From NCBI RefSeq assembly GCF_024868665.1, contig NC_079894.1, positions 4,365,426-4,429,425 of the forward strand: a stretch of 64,000 nt of DNA, read 5' to 3'. The DNA is from Triplophysa rosa. Lineage: Eukaryota > Chordata > Actinopteri > Cypriniformes > Nemacheilidae. Shown piece after piece: positions 12,636 through 23,150 of the stretch (position 1 is the first letter of the stretch; the number at the start of each line of letters is the position of its first letter). The notes under the pieces are model-generated. The model did not search any database. It saw only the letters and a program-made list of their open reading frames with translations, and was not told the DNA's origin. The position numbers and the translations under genes were made by a program.

Positions 12636-13828
12636 ATTTTTAATTTCTTTTAAATTTTCCCTTTAATAATAATAATAAGCCATTTCAAACAAAGGGTTCA
12701 AAATAAAGTGAACTTTATTTTGCTCGATATTCTATTTTTGGAGAGATAATGAGTTATCCAATTGTCAATGAATATAACTAAGAGATAATTTCATGGATAA
12801 TTAATCATAATATACGAGGCTGAACAAATTACTCCGCAATGCCCGAATTTTGAGCTGGTATTTTTAGCTTGTTAAACACAACACAAGGCATCAATTACCA
12901 AGTTTTTATCGACAGCATTAATATCACAGTAGTGAAAACCCCAAATTAACGTTCCAAAGTGGCACAAATTATAAGTGAAAGTTAGTAAAGTGTCGGCACA
13001 GATGAGTCATATGAAGACTGTCCTGGCATCGGGCTTTAAGAATAATCAGTCTGTGCATGGCTTGTCTGATATTTTAATTTAGTGCAGGGAATAAGGTAGC
13101 GCTTTAAATCTCCTAGCGTGGATGGAAACACCCAACTGGGAGGTTTTAGGAGAGGTATTCCTAATCATGATTCTGCAAACTCCTAATGATGAGAACAAAG
13201 GGCACTAAAAAATTCATTAAAACCGCCTCAAAGCATGCTGGGAGGGAATGGGAGTAAAACTGGTTAAGGCTGGAACCCAGAGGAGAGGCAAAGTAATTAG
13301 GAAAGGCTACATGTTTTAGCCGGATAGTCTCACACAGATAAGAAACTGAAATGAAACCATGCCCACCAACACTAAAAAAGAGACCTGATATGGGGGAAAA
13401 GGAGCTGTAGCCGGTTCAGCATACCAGTTTTTGGAACGCTCTTTAAAAAAATCTGCGTTGACATCAACAAAAAGTGTGCATTTGAGTTCACAACAGCACA
13501 CACGTTTCACTGCTTTCTAAGAAAAACAAACATGCATGTTTTACCTTTTTCTTTCATTTGTTGCAAGTGCCACTAGATTCATGTGGTTTGAAGCTTCCAT
13601 TAAAATTTTGAGCAAGAGAGATTTTGGTAAAAGAACAAGACTGGCACACTAATGGTTTCCAAGGAAATGACCATAGAAGATGCCAATTATTTGTTGGAGG
13701 AGGTGAATTCTACTTGCAACATGCCAGATGCTACATCTCAAAAGAGCACATATGATTAAAAGGATAAGCACAGACATGCAGTTGGCTTGAGAATACCAGG
13801 ATGAACTACAAGCTAAATTAAGCAACAT

Positions 13829-13975
13829 CTACATTTATGCATTTGGCAGACACTTTTAATCAAAAATAAAATCCTGAATTTTTAGCTGTACACGTTCGCT
13901 GGGAACTGAAACCGTGACCTTGGTGTTTGCGAGCGTCATGCACAACCGCTTGAGCTACAGCAACAGAAGCTGGCA
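13829..13975. repeat. Dispersed fish repeat with GCAGACGCTTTTATCC-type core and tRNA-like end
   Basis: The stretch starts with the motif ACATTTATGCATTTGGCAGA. It later contains GGGAACTGAAACCGTGACCT, the inverse of a degenerate RNA polymerase III B box, followed by a tRNA-like tail. I read it as a decayed tRNA-derived SINE. Other core copies lie at 11364-11405, 17604-17660, 27312-27375 and, inverted, 49927-49990. Confidence 0.5.
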
Positions 13976-14037
13976 CCTAACAAGCACAACAGTCTGGAGA
14001 TTTGAGAATCAAGACAGTGCAACTTATTTTGCTTTAA

Positions 14038-14594
14038 GGGCTGTTCACATTATAACGATAACTAAAAAATTCAGGAGAATAGCAGGGCTCACACCGTAAC
14101 TATAACGATAAAGATACAGAGAACGATATCGTTGGGATCGCTTTCAGAATGATTTTTATCCAGCCGATGAACGATAAAACATACTGTCAGACAGTTTCTG
14201 GCGGATGACGTTTGACTATTGGTGATTTCAACGCAGGTTTTATGTCTGAATTAAAGACTGCAGTGGTCGGAAAGCGGTGTGTTTAAGGCAGGATATTATA
14301 TTTGTAATGCTTATGAGTCTAAGCAAGCTGGCAAAATATATGCTTTAACGTTACATCCCGGACACGAGCGCAACTTCAGAGAGAGTATCCAGCCTTTGCT
14401 GTCATATTTTGGAGAAAAGACGTTCGGGAATGAAAACGAAAGCATCAGCAGGTCGTCTACATTCATCTTAGTGACTGGGAACACTGCAGCACGCAGGCTT
14501 TAAATAAACTTAACGTTAACATTATCATCCACTGGTGTAGACGTAAATATAGTTACAGTTATTTTTCTAGTTATCGTTATAATGTGAACGGCCT
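14038..14594. mobile_element. Nonautonomous TIR element (GTTCACATTATAACGATAACT termini)
   Basis: The left end near 14041 reads GTTCACATTATAACGATAACT and the right end (14570-14592) is its inverse AGTTATCGTTATAATGTGAAC. Internal ACGATA repeats echo the ends. There is no transposase; a short open frame inside (14279-14503) shows no recognisable domain. Confidence 0.7.
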
Positions 14595-16013
14595 AAAGAA
14601 AAGTATAGATGGACCTGACTGGAAAAGAGTGACAGAATATCTGTGTGGTTGACAGGTATGGATATATACAGATAGGCCTTACTAATAAAAAATGAAACAT
14701 GGCTGAATAAAAGATGTATGGCATAAGCGAGCTCACTGCTGAAGGTATAAAAGTTTGGTAAAAAAAAGACACAATATTTTGGTTTAAATGCAATGATAAT
14801 GTTCAGCTTTCTCTCGCTCACTCTAGTCATCTGTAAAATGGAGAAGTGGTCTCTCCGAGCCACTGTGAGAAGGAGTTGAAGAAAACTTTATTTAAAACAT
14901 ATGGCGGCTCCTTAACTGGCACAGAGAAGTTGCTCCAGTCGTGTCAGAATCTAACTGAGGCAAAGCTCCGCACTTCTCACACTTCTGTGTCTCCAGAGTT
15001 TTCACATCTGAGATGGTCTTTGCGGTGGATAGAAACTTCATCTAGATAAGATTTTAAAATTCAAGGTGTTAATGGCCTATGTTCAGCTCACATATGGAAG
15101 ATAGAGCAATAACACCTGCCTGTACCTGTGCTAACATCCACGCAGGCAACATCTACAGATTAAAAGAATTCATTGAAAAACTGCTTAATGACATGATGGT
15201 TTAGAGGTAAAACGCACATAATAATTAACAAACCGGCGCGACCAAAATTGTCAAATACTCAATTAAAAATTTTATTATGCATTTAAAAGATTTATAAACT
15301 GACCATGTAGCTCCTGTTACACATTTTGATGTAAATTGTGAGTTGTATGCAGTGTTATGAATTACAAATACAATCGATGTATTATAACCTTCAAGAGAAT
15401 ATGAATCCCAAATTTTGTGGGAGCCCACAATGAAAAAATATGAAAAAATACTGCATACTATAGTATTTACTATGATAAAGTATACTTACTATAATATACA
15501 GTACTTACTGTAATATGTGACCCTGAACGACAAAAGGGTCTTAAGGGTCAATTTTTCGAAATTGAGATTTTTACATCATCTGAAAGCTGAAGAAATAAGC
15601 TTTCTATTGATATATGGTTTGTTAGGATAGGACACTATCTGGCGGAACCAGAGGCGTATTAAGACCTCATGGTGCCCCTGGGCAACAGCCCCAGAGGTGC
15701 CCCCCATCAACCCACACGCAAGAATCCACTCATTAAAAGATTTATATATTAAAAGATTTTATAAGAATGAAACTCAGCAATTTACAATATACTATTTTAC
15801 AAGAATTATACATTAACATGACACTTTTGTAGAATATAACACAAAAACAACTCTTTTCCATTAAGTATTTTTAACAATTAGGCCTACTGTAGTTAAGGGG
15901 CACCTGCTTTCTGTTGTAATGTTACATTTCAGGTTTTGATGTAGTTTAAAAAAATCACTAACATTTTTTTAACAAGTGTAAATGTTGTGCGTGCCACAAA
16001 ATGGGGGTACAGG

Positions 16014-16040
16014 GACACACACACGCACACACACACACAC
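16014..16040. repeat. AC microsatellite inside the hAT element
   Basis: A short (AC)n run is interrupted by ACGC. It lies within the hAT body. Confidence 0.9.
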
Positions 16041-16409
16041 TATAGTTTGCATGTATGTATTCACATTAGGGGGACAATGGAACAATGTACAGATTTTCAG
16101 GACATTGGGACTTTAATTCACCAAAGTGGCATTCACCAGATTACAATGTATAGCAAGGTTATTCATAAATATAACATGAAACGTTATTGTTACGATTTTA
16201 ACTGCTATACAGCTATTCAAACGCTCTATTTAAGCACAGTATGTGTACATTCTTCTTACTAAACGATCACATAAGTACTAAGATAAAAGTGTACACCACT
16301 AAAAAGGACACATATCAATTGATTGCTATAGTGATGACACCGACCGTTCTTCACTTTCACTTTAAAACCCAGGTTTGGATCTTCAATAGTGGCCTTACCT
16401 CCACGTACT

Positions 16410-16465
16410 ATTATTAGCGTACATTATCGGCACTATAATTATTAGCGTACATTATCGGCACTATA
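16410..16465. repeat. 28-bp tandem duplication
   Basis: Two identical adjacent units of 28 bp (16410-16437 and 16438-16465), each starting ATTATTAGCGTACATTATCG. They lie inside the hAT element at 15649-16942. Identity of both units implies a recent duplication. Confidence 0.95.
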
Positions 16466-17267
16466 ATATCTTATTTCTGACGCATGCCATGTATGGCATG
16501 CACCTTTATTAATCAGTGCTAATCCCCGCATTTTTAGTCTCCGCTACAACAATGCGCTCTGCATCGTTCCCGCTTCCATCTGTTTGAAGATTAAAGTGTA
16601 GGCTACACGAAAGACGACTCGCCTCATAACACTCACTTGTGATTGGCTGAATGTTAATTCACTCAAATCTATGTAACTAACCAGATAACATGGGCGGGAA
16701 TTTTGGCGGAGGTGTGTCGAAAAAGTGCGGAGGACAGAACCATTTTTATCTGAAAGTGGGGGTATTCCCGCACATGGTGCCACGCCTATTTAGCGCAGAT
16801 GCGTGACTTAAGTCTTAAAAAACAAGTGCTTATGTACATTTAGAAAAAATATATATTTTGTATTGCGGGTTTATTTGCTGCCCCTAAAGTCTTGGTGCCC
16901 CTGGGCACTTGCCCAATTGCCCATATGGTTAATCCGCCTCTGGGCGGAACAACAACGGTTTACAAAACTGTAATCTGAGGGTGCTAAAAAAGCAAAATAT
17001 TGAGAAAATCGCCTTTGAAGTTGTTCATCTGAGGCACTGTAGCAGGTCATCCACTCACAAAAAGAAAGTTTTTATACATTTACGGTAGGAAATTTATTAA
17101 ATATCTTCATGGAACATGGTCTTTACTTAATATCCTAATGATTTTTGGTAAAAAGAAAAAACTGTAATTTTTACCCCTACAATGTATTTTTGGCGATAAC
17201 TAAAAATGTTCCCGTGCTACTTAAGACTGGTTTTGTTGTCCAGGGTCACATATACTATAGCAACGAT

Positions 17268-17450
17268 ATGTGGCCTAAACTTAACTTCCGGTAGACCTTA
17301 GCAGAGAATCAATAACTTAGTCCCTAAGGAGTAGATTATTTTATTACCATTAATATAAACTAAAATATTCATATAAGTTAAATATAACATATATTGTTAT
17401 ATTATATAGACCGGGCCAGACACATGCGTCCGATGAAACCATCTGTAGTA
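17268..17450 (+). repeat. Dispersed repeat, copy 2 (first copy at 1235-1440)
   Basis: It starts ATATGTGGCCTAAACTTAAC and shares AGAATCAATAACT and TTGTTATATTATATAGACCG with copy 1. It directly follows the TIR element that ends at 17250. Confidence 0.6.
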
Positions 17451-19084
17451 TTAACTATAGACTGAAAAACTGTAGTATAGTTCACTACTTACTAGACTTT
17501 ATTAATGTTAAAAAACACTGCAGTATCTAGAAATTTTACTACAGTTTACTATAATAAAGGTGGAAGTGCACATAATTAACATGAAAGGCTTACAAATTGG
17601 TAATACATTTACATTTAGTAATTTAGCAGACGCTTTTATCCAAAGCGACTTAAAGCAAATTTAGGAAAAATAAAGCGATATGTCACAGGGGCAATAAGAC
17701 AATAAGTGCTAATACCAAGTTACTAGTTTTCACAAAAGCCAGAAAAACACCAGTCGAGAGAGAGAAAGAGAGAGGGTTGTTTTTTTTAACATTTACCTGT
17801 CAAGTATTCACACAAGAGATTATGTTTTAATTTCTTTTTGAATGTTGTAAGAGATGTGGTTGACTGGACTGAGTTTGGAGGAATGTTCAGGAAAGCGATG
17901 TAGTGCCCTTTTGAGAAGGCAATACAAGACGAGGACAAAATGTGCTTAGATTTGCCACAATAGGAAATTCTGCGGTCCAAAAAAATGCATTTTTAATATG
18001 AACCCAACCAGTTGTCATAAATACTTCCAGGATGAAAGGCTCTAAGCAATAACATTTCCCTCCTAGTTCCCTGGTGTCCTCACTACTGTCTATTGCTTTT
18101 CCTCATCAAAATTAGTTTACAGAGGAAACAAAGATCCACCATCGGTAGCCCATCTCACGAAGCCGCAGGAATGGCACAATTCTTACACAGACTTTCAGAG
18201 AACTCTGCTGACCTAAAAAGCATCATTCCTGAACTGTTTTTGGGCAAGTTGTCAGAGAAAATGTGATGCAACTTCATGTTCATTATTAAACGGCACGAAA
18301 CTGTAACCAAGCCTCTTAGATATGCCTCAGAACGTAAAAGCAGCTGCTGTGTGACAGGCCAGACTTGTGGGTAGTGACTTTTGGTGAAGCGCCAAAGGGA
18401 ACACACGGCGGTGCGCGTTTAAAACGGAATAATAAAGAGCATCAGCTACTCTGGATAGGTTTTACCTGGCAGTCGCTCGCTCTTTACCCCCTTGCATCAT
18501 TTTGGATAGACATGAATCTCACTTTACCTCACTTTATTCTCTTTGAGAGATGACTCCATTCACCAGGACTAAATTGCACCCACTGATAGCGACGTGTATT
18601 TGCACACACACGGGCGGCTTTATTTTAGCGCCCAAATCGCTAAAGGAATTATGCAAATCATGTAATGGCACAAACATAGCTGAAAAATTACCTCGTCTCG
18701 CAATGCCGCAAATTCCCATTTTTGCAAGTTGAGTTTTGCCATCTGCAATGAGGCTGAACAGCGACTGAATTGGCTTTTTGAAATGCTTAAAGTACACTTC
18801 TGAATGTATAGCCAAAGCCCAAACACAACACTCCTCTCCATCTTTTGGTAAATTACTTTTGCTATCATCAATAGAAATGAACATAAACATCTCCTTTAAA
18901 CCAAATTGTGTGTATGCACCATCTTTCTATATGCAGGTAACAGCAGAAGCCACACTGACTTGTGTGAATAAGCCACATTATGTATTATCTACACATAAAT
19001 TACATAGCATAGAGATGTGTTTACACACAAAAAAAGAATGCCAATAATATAATATGGTGCTATTTTAGTGTAAACAGTGCCCGG

Positions 19085-19215
19085 AGTCATCAGTGAATAT
19101 GGGCGGGACCTTGGAACCACGGCTCCGCCTCATACCTACTACTGTGCACATTGTGGCTCCAAATGACATCATCGGCTCAACATGTCAGCGGCCATCTCTG
19201 GGAAGTTTTGCCTTC
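19085..19215 (+). repeat. Dispersed repeat, copy 1 (second copy at 21488-21620)
   Basis: Both copies share GAATATGGGCGGGACCTTG, a CTCCGCCTC or CTCCACCTC segment, GGCTCCAAATGACGTCATC or its variant, GTCAACGGCCAT or GTCAGCGGCCAT, and TCTGGGAAGTTTTG. The GC-rich sequence with a CRE-like TGACGTCA-type motif looks promoter-like, but the two copies show it is a repeat. Family unknown. Confidence 0.65.
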
Positions 19216-19330
19216 ATTTTTCTACATGGGGTGTTTAGCTAATTCAATTTTAAGTAAAAATAAATATACGGTATAACATTCAGCCCAAGCTACAATCTGT
19301 AACTCGTTTGGATAAAATGAAGAATGCATA

Positions 19331-19894
19331 TGTCATGATTCGTAACTGAGGACCCAGGTGCAGACAACGGTGGACGGAAAACAAAAGACTTTTAATAAAA
19401 ATTACAAATCAAACACCCACGATGGGGAGACAAAATGGGAACAGAGCTAACAATACATAAAAACATAAACCAAAAACTTCCCACGTGGGGGACAAAACAA
19501 GGGTATTCAAACACACTATATAAAGCTAAGACAGGACTACACTAAATACACACAAGAAGGCAGGATCAATGTATATGCAAAACTCACAGGGACTTGGAAC
19601 AGCAGTGATACAAAACGAATCAGCACAAGACAAGAGACACGAGGTCAATATGTAGGGGAATACAAAAGAGGGATGATAACACAGGGAGGGTGACAGGCAG
19701 GTGACAAGGATCAAACACTAAGGAGAAGTTAACGAGGGAACGAGAGGGCGGGGCTAAAAGATGCCACACCGGAGAGAAAGAATATGGAAGGCCCACAGGG
19801 CCAAAACGTCTCACTCCACATTAAAAAGGGGATCCTGCCGTGATTCTGCCACAAGATCAAGAAAGACATGACAAGATGAGGCAGAATCATGACA
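19331..19894 (-). mobile_element. Solo-LTR-like element with 5-bp target duplication GCATA
   Basis: It begins TGTCATGATTC and ends GAATCATGACA (TG...CA with an 11-bp terminal inverted repeat). GCATA lies directly on both sides (19326-19330 and 19895-19899), the duplication size expected for LTR retroelement integration. Length is 564 bp. Read on the minus strand, an ATTAAA-type signal lies near the 3' end, as in an LTR. No internal retroviral genes are adjacent, so it would be a solo LTR left by recombination. It shares both ends and a GGATCCTGCCGTGATTCTGC block with 40425-40869. A DNA transposon with LTR-like ends is the alternative. Confidence 0.7.
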
Positions 19895-20159
19895 GCATAT
19901 GTGTATTTATCTGTAATAAAGAATCAAATTTACTACAATTTGCAATTGTAAGTTAAAATAAATGCTAAAAGGTACAATTATGTAGAAAATGTCAGTTTGA
20001 TGTGACGTAACCTACAAATCTTATGTTACAAACACTAACACGGATGGCGAAAGAGAGGCTCAAGTTATGTATTGTAGCCTGAAAAGTGAAGCCAAAACAA
20101 TTCGATTACCCTCTGGTGGCTGGCTGCAGTATAAAGGGTATGCATCGACGTCACCTTCC

Positions 20160-20423
20160 CGCGTGAGCACCAAGTGAACATGGCGGAATACGCCCCCTTA
20201 AGTGGCAAAACACTCAGCAAAATGACTGCTTTCGATACAGGAGAAACAAAGAAACCGGGACAAAAACACGCAATTATTTGCTGAAATTAAAAGCAGTTGG
20301 ACTCGACAGTGATCCTTACGACTTAGGAACCAGATCTCCTTGGACAGAATATTGCACGGAATTGCATCTTCTAATATTTATTTCGTACATGATTTCAACG
20401 CCAGGGGAAATACACAAAAAGCC
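20160..20423 (+). pseudogene. Relic with coding resemblance to fish transposon-associated multi-copy proteins
   Basis: The stretch contains ACCAAGTGAACATGGCGGAAT, then a frame reading LKAVGLDSDPYDLG and, further on, ISTPGEIHKKALK. This resembles the N-terminal part (a DPY motif, then a 'Y..NTPG.(Y/F)T.E.LKA' stretch) of uncharacterised multi-copy fish proteins that I recall carrying YqaJ-type exonuclease domains. The frame is not continuous from an ATG and stops abruptly where the TTAA MITE begins at 20424. The resemblance is from memory, so this is a low-confidence call. Confidence 0.3.
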
Positions 20424-20427
20424 TTAA

Positions 20428-20831
20428 AGGGATACTTCACCCAAAAATTCTAATTCCGCCATCATTTAGCCACCTTCTAGTTGTTCCAAATCTGTATAAA
20501 TTTCTTTGTTCTGATGAACACAGAGAAAGATATTTGGAAGAATGCTTGTAACCAGACAGATTTTGCCCACCATTGACTAGTCAAAAGTGCCCCAGTTTGC
20601 TGTCCTACATTCTTCAAAATGTCTTCTTTTGTGTTCAACGGAACAAAAACAATTACAAAGTAATTTTTCCTACTATGGGAGTCAATGGGGGACAAAATCT
20701 GTCTGGTTATATAAGCGTTATTCCAAATATCTTTCTCTGTGTTCATCAGAACAAAGAAATGTATACAGATTTGGAACAACTCGAAGGTGAGTAAATGATG
20801 ATAGAATTTACATTTTTGGGTGAAGTATCCC
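20428..20831. mobile_element. TTAA-flanked palindromic MITE
   Basis: The left end is TTAA followed by AGGGATACTTCACCCAAAAA and the right end is the inverse TTTTTGGGTGAAGTATCCCT, followed by a decayed TTAT. The arms are long and imperfect, so the transcript would fold into a hairpin. TTAA duplication points to the piggyBac or Kolobok type. Open frames on both strands here are artefacts of the palindrome. Confidence 0.85.
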
Positions 20832-21487
20832 TTTATGTAAACATTTTCTACTTGAGCAAAACACATTTAGTGGTTTAATAAACTGAATTTCACAAGATTT
20901 ACATGGCTCTTCTAAATGTTTATGGTGTTAACAATACGTTAACAATACATTTACGCACATTTATAAAGGTGTAGAGAATAGGTAGGTAACACTATTATGG
21001 TGAGGTTAAACAAAAACAACTTACCTGAGCCGAGTCTGATATACTGTATAATGGCTGGCAAAAATCCACGGCTCAGTATTTTATTTGTTTCAGCAAATTT
21101 ATTCACTTTTTTTATCCTTCGGCAGTCTTTAAAAAGAAATCTCAAATTTCGTGCTCAATCTGTTTGCACAATCAATCGAACTTTATCCCGTTTTAAATAG
21201 AGTACAGATAATGGTAAACACTGCTGCATTCAGCCTTTCTGCCACTCAGTGGGCGTGACTCGCTTGTGCGGTGATGTCACGTGCATATCCTCTATAGGTC
21301 ATAAACCCCGCCATTTCCATGTAAACGAACGAGATGTACGGCAATCCAATTACACTTCAAATACATTTTTGCCAAAAATGGATTCTGTAATTTTAGTTGT
21401 CATGAAGCTGATCTATGTTCAAGTGTTTTGTTTTTCAAATAAGTTTGGTTATAAGATGTTATAAAAAGGAGGCATGGCAACACGGTT

Positions 21488-21620
21488 TGCGCGTCATCAG
21501 GGAATATGGGCGGGACCTTGATACCGCAACTCCACCTCGCGCTTATAACTGTGCAGACTCAGGCTCCAAATGACGTCATCAGCGCAATATGTCAACGGCC
21601 ATATCTGGGAAGTTTTGGCT
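21488..21620 (+). repeat. Dispersed repeat, copy 2 (first copy at 19085-19215)
   Basis: See the 19085 copy. This one keeps CGTCATCAGGGAATATGGGC, GGCTCCAAATGACGTCATCA and CATATCTGGGAAGTTTTGGC. It also contains a perfect CRE-type TGACGTCA. Confidence 0.65.
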
Positions 21621-22589
21621 GGGGAGCGCGTCGTATATATTTTTTTACGGTCAGTTATTGCAGCTTTAATCAAATTACAAACATAACATCTAACAACAAC
21701 AGTCATCGTTTTTTGTCAAATCCTGGACTAGACTAGATAAACTTTCCTCAGATAACTGAAAGGTTTGCATTTATCTCAGAAGGCAATCAGTCAGAAAAGC
21801 GTTTTGTTTATCCGTGCAATCTTTAAAGACATTTCATTCCACACACTAGAAGATCAAACAACATTTCATTTCCTGCCCCTCTTCCTCAGCTCTGAAATTA
21901 ACTGTCGCAGCACAACGACATTCTATGGAGGATTAATGAACTTGGCTCCTCCTTTTGTTAGGCTGAAGATCAGCCAGTTTCATCTGGCCCAATTAATCCC
22001 CATTAAACCAAATTTGCATATGGTCACTTAAAATTTTCTTCTTACCATTCCACATAATTAGCACTTACATTAGACACGGCCGCTCAAAAGGTGCGAAAAG
22101 CAGCACGGGGAGCGAGTCATGGGGCACAGGGCCGGTGGGGCTTTTCAAAGGCTGTCTAAACGTTCCGTCTCTTCGGGTTACTCCAAATGAGATCAGAGCA
22201 TTTGAGATCTGGCTCGTCGATAATATTAACTCTCCTCGCGTTCTGTCTATTCCTCTGTCGCTCATCTCCTTCCTCTGTCGCTCATCTCCTCCCTCTGTCG
22301 CTCATCTCCTCCCCCTGCCACACCGATACAACCACGTGGGGTACATGGATAAACTGCGGCAAGAAAGTGGATCAGGAAGCGTGCGTGTGCTTCATTTAAG
22401 GGCCCGTCTATGACTTTAAATGGTGACCTTTTGCTTAGTTGAGCACATTGGTCATCACAGTGCACCAGTAATTATAGCAGCCTTCAAAGAGAGTCTTCCT
22501 GTGCTGTTAGATGTACGGTGGTGATGTTTGCTTTTGCTAATTAGCCGAGAAGGATGAATAGTTTAAATGATGGATATTTAAAAATGACA

Positions 22590-22800
22590 ATTATTTGATC
22601 ATTTATTCATCCTTATGTCTTTATTTCTTCTGCAGAGCAAAAAATAAGATATTTTGAAGAATGTTGCTAACCAAACAACATTGACCCCAATTGACTTCCA
22701 TGGACTCAAATCCACAAAGACATTTCTTAAAATGTCTTCTTTTGAGTTATAAAGAAGAAAGAAAGTCATACAAGTTTTGTATAATATGAGGGCTAATAAA
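22590..22800. mobile_element. Degenerate TTAA-family MITE
   Basis: It carries TGATCATTTATTCATCCTTATGTC near the left, AAGATATTTTGAAGAATGTTG in the middle and GAAAGAAAGTCATACAAG near the right, matching the arms of the 30102-30416 element. Termini are eroded. Confidence 0.6.
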
Positions 22801-22955
22801 TGACATCCGGAGTTTTATTTAAAAACAAAACTCTTGGTTTGACTAATTGCAAAAAAATCCACATTCCTCATTTTCAGCACAATCTTGCCATTAAGATGGG
22901 CGACTGCAAGTCAGCTGTCACCCCTGGCAAATATTAAAGCTCATCATTGCTTCAC

Positions 22956-23150
22956 CTGAAAGTGGCTTTAAGGATCTGTCCTGATGTAATCTCTTTGGTG
23001 TGGTTTTTGTAGCCGTAGAAAAGGTCCCCAAACACAGTCTGGTTGGCGGGGATGTCAGCTGTATCCCCACAGTCCACTCCCTCAGTGCACGCCTCCGACA
23101 GCGGCTGACAGGAGCGGCCATCTGCTCCTCGCTTATAATCTTCAATACAC
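22956..23150 (-). CDS. astn1: astrotactin-1, internal exon F (end of third EGF-like module, lead-in to MACPF region)
   Basis: This 195-nt exon has acceptor TGTGTGTAG and donor GTGAAG. The first base completes the glycine codon from exon E and it ends in phase 2. It encodes CIEDYKRGADGRSC, which finishes the third EGF-like module. Then come PLSEACTEGVDCGDTADIPA and NQTVFGDLFYGYKNHTKEI, ending TSGQILKATF. Two N-glycosylation sequons (NQT, NHT) are visible, consistent with an extracellular or lumenal location. The CIEDYK..GADGRSC and FGDLFYGYKNHTKE segments align with ASTN1 rather than ASTN2, supporting the paralogue call. Confidence 0.96.

Larger units (their letters stand above)
15649..16942. 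mobile_element. hAT-type element with perfect 8-bp target duplication
   Basis: The ends are CAGAGGCGTATTAA and TTAATCCGCCTCTG, inverted repeats with the CAG...CTG form of hAT elements. The 8-bp duplication GGCGGAAC flanks it at 15641-15648 and 16943-16950. Subterminal GGTGCCCCTGGGCA motifs occur near both ends. The 1294-bp body contains an AC microsatellite and a 28-bp tandem duplication but no recognisable transposase, so it is nonautonomous. It lies inside the 15516-17250 element and is therefore younger. Confidence 0.88.
15516..17250. mobile_element. Outer TIR element (TGTGACCCTG termini) interrupted by a hAT element
   Basis: The termini are TGTGACCCTGAACGACAAAA at 15516 and its inverse, ending GTTGTCCAGGGTCACA, at 17250. 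Once the insert 15649-16942 is removed, the remainder is an element of about 430 bp of a type common in cyprinid genomes (recalled, not searched). It contains AAAATATTGAGAAAATCGCC and TAATATCCTAATGATTTTTG segments. It is noncoding. Confidence 0.75.
10181..22955. other. astn1 intron between exons F and G (12.8 kb)
   Basis: No host exon was found inside. The intron holds a partial MITE (12.34-12.63 kb), a TIR element (14.04-14.59 kb), a nested element pair (15.5-17.25 kb), dispersed repeat copies, an LTR-like element (19.33-19.89 kb), a relic with coding resemblance (20.16-20.43 kb), a TTAA MITE (20.43-20.83 kb) and a partial MITE (22.59-22.80 kb). 10.2-12.3 kb, 17.7-19.0 kb and 21.6-22.5 kb show nothing I can name. 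Confidence 0.6.

Noticed and set aside
14279..14503. Open frame inside the 14.0-14.6 kb TIR element, considered as a transposase
   Set aside because: Only 74 codons with no catalytic or DNA-binding motif; the element appears nonautonomous.
18534..18890. 118-aa minus-strand frame
   Set aside because: No signatures; overlapping frames on both strands have equal length, as expected by chance.
20477..20866. 129-aa minus-strand frame and the overlapping plus-strand frames
   Set aside because: They lie entirely in the palindromic TTAA MITE; similar frames appear in each copy of the family.
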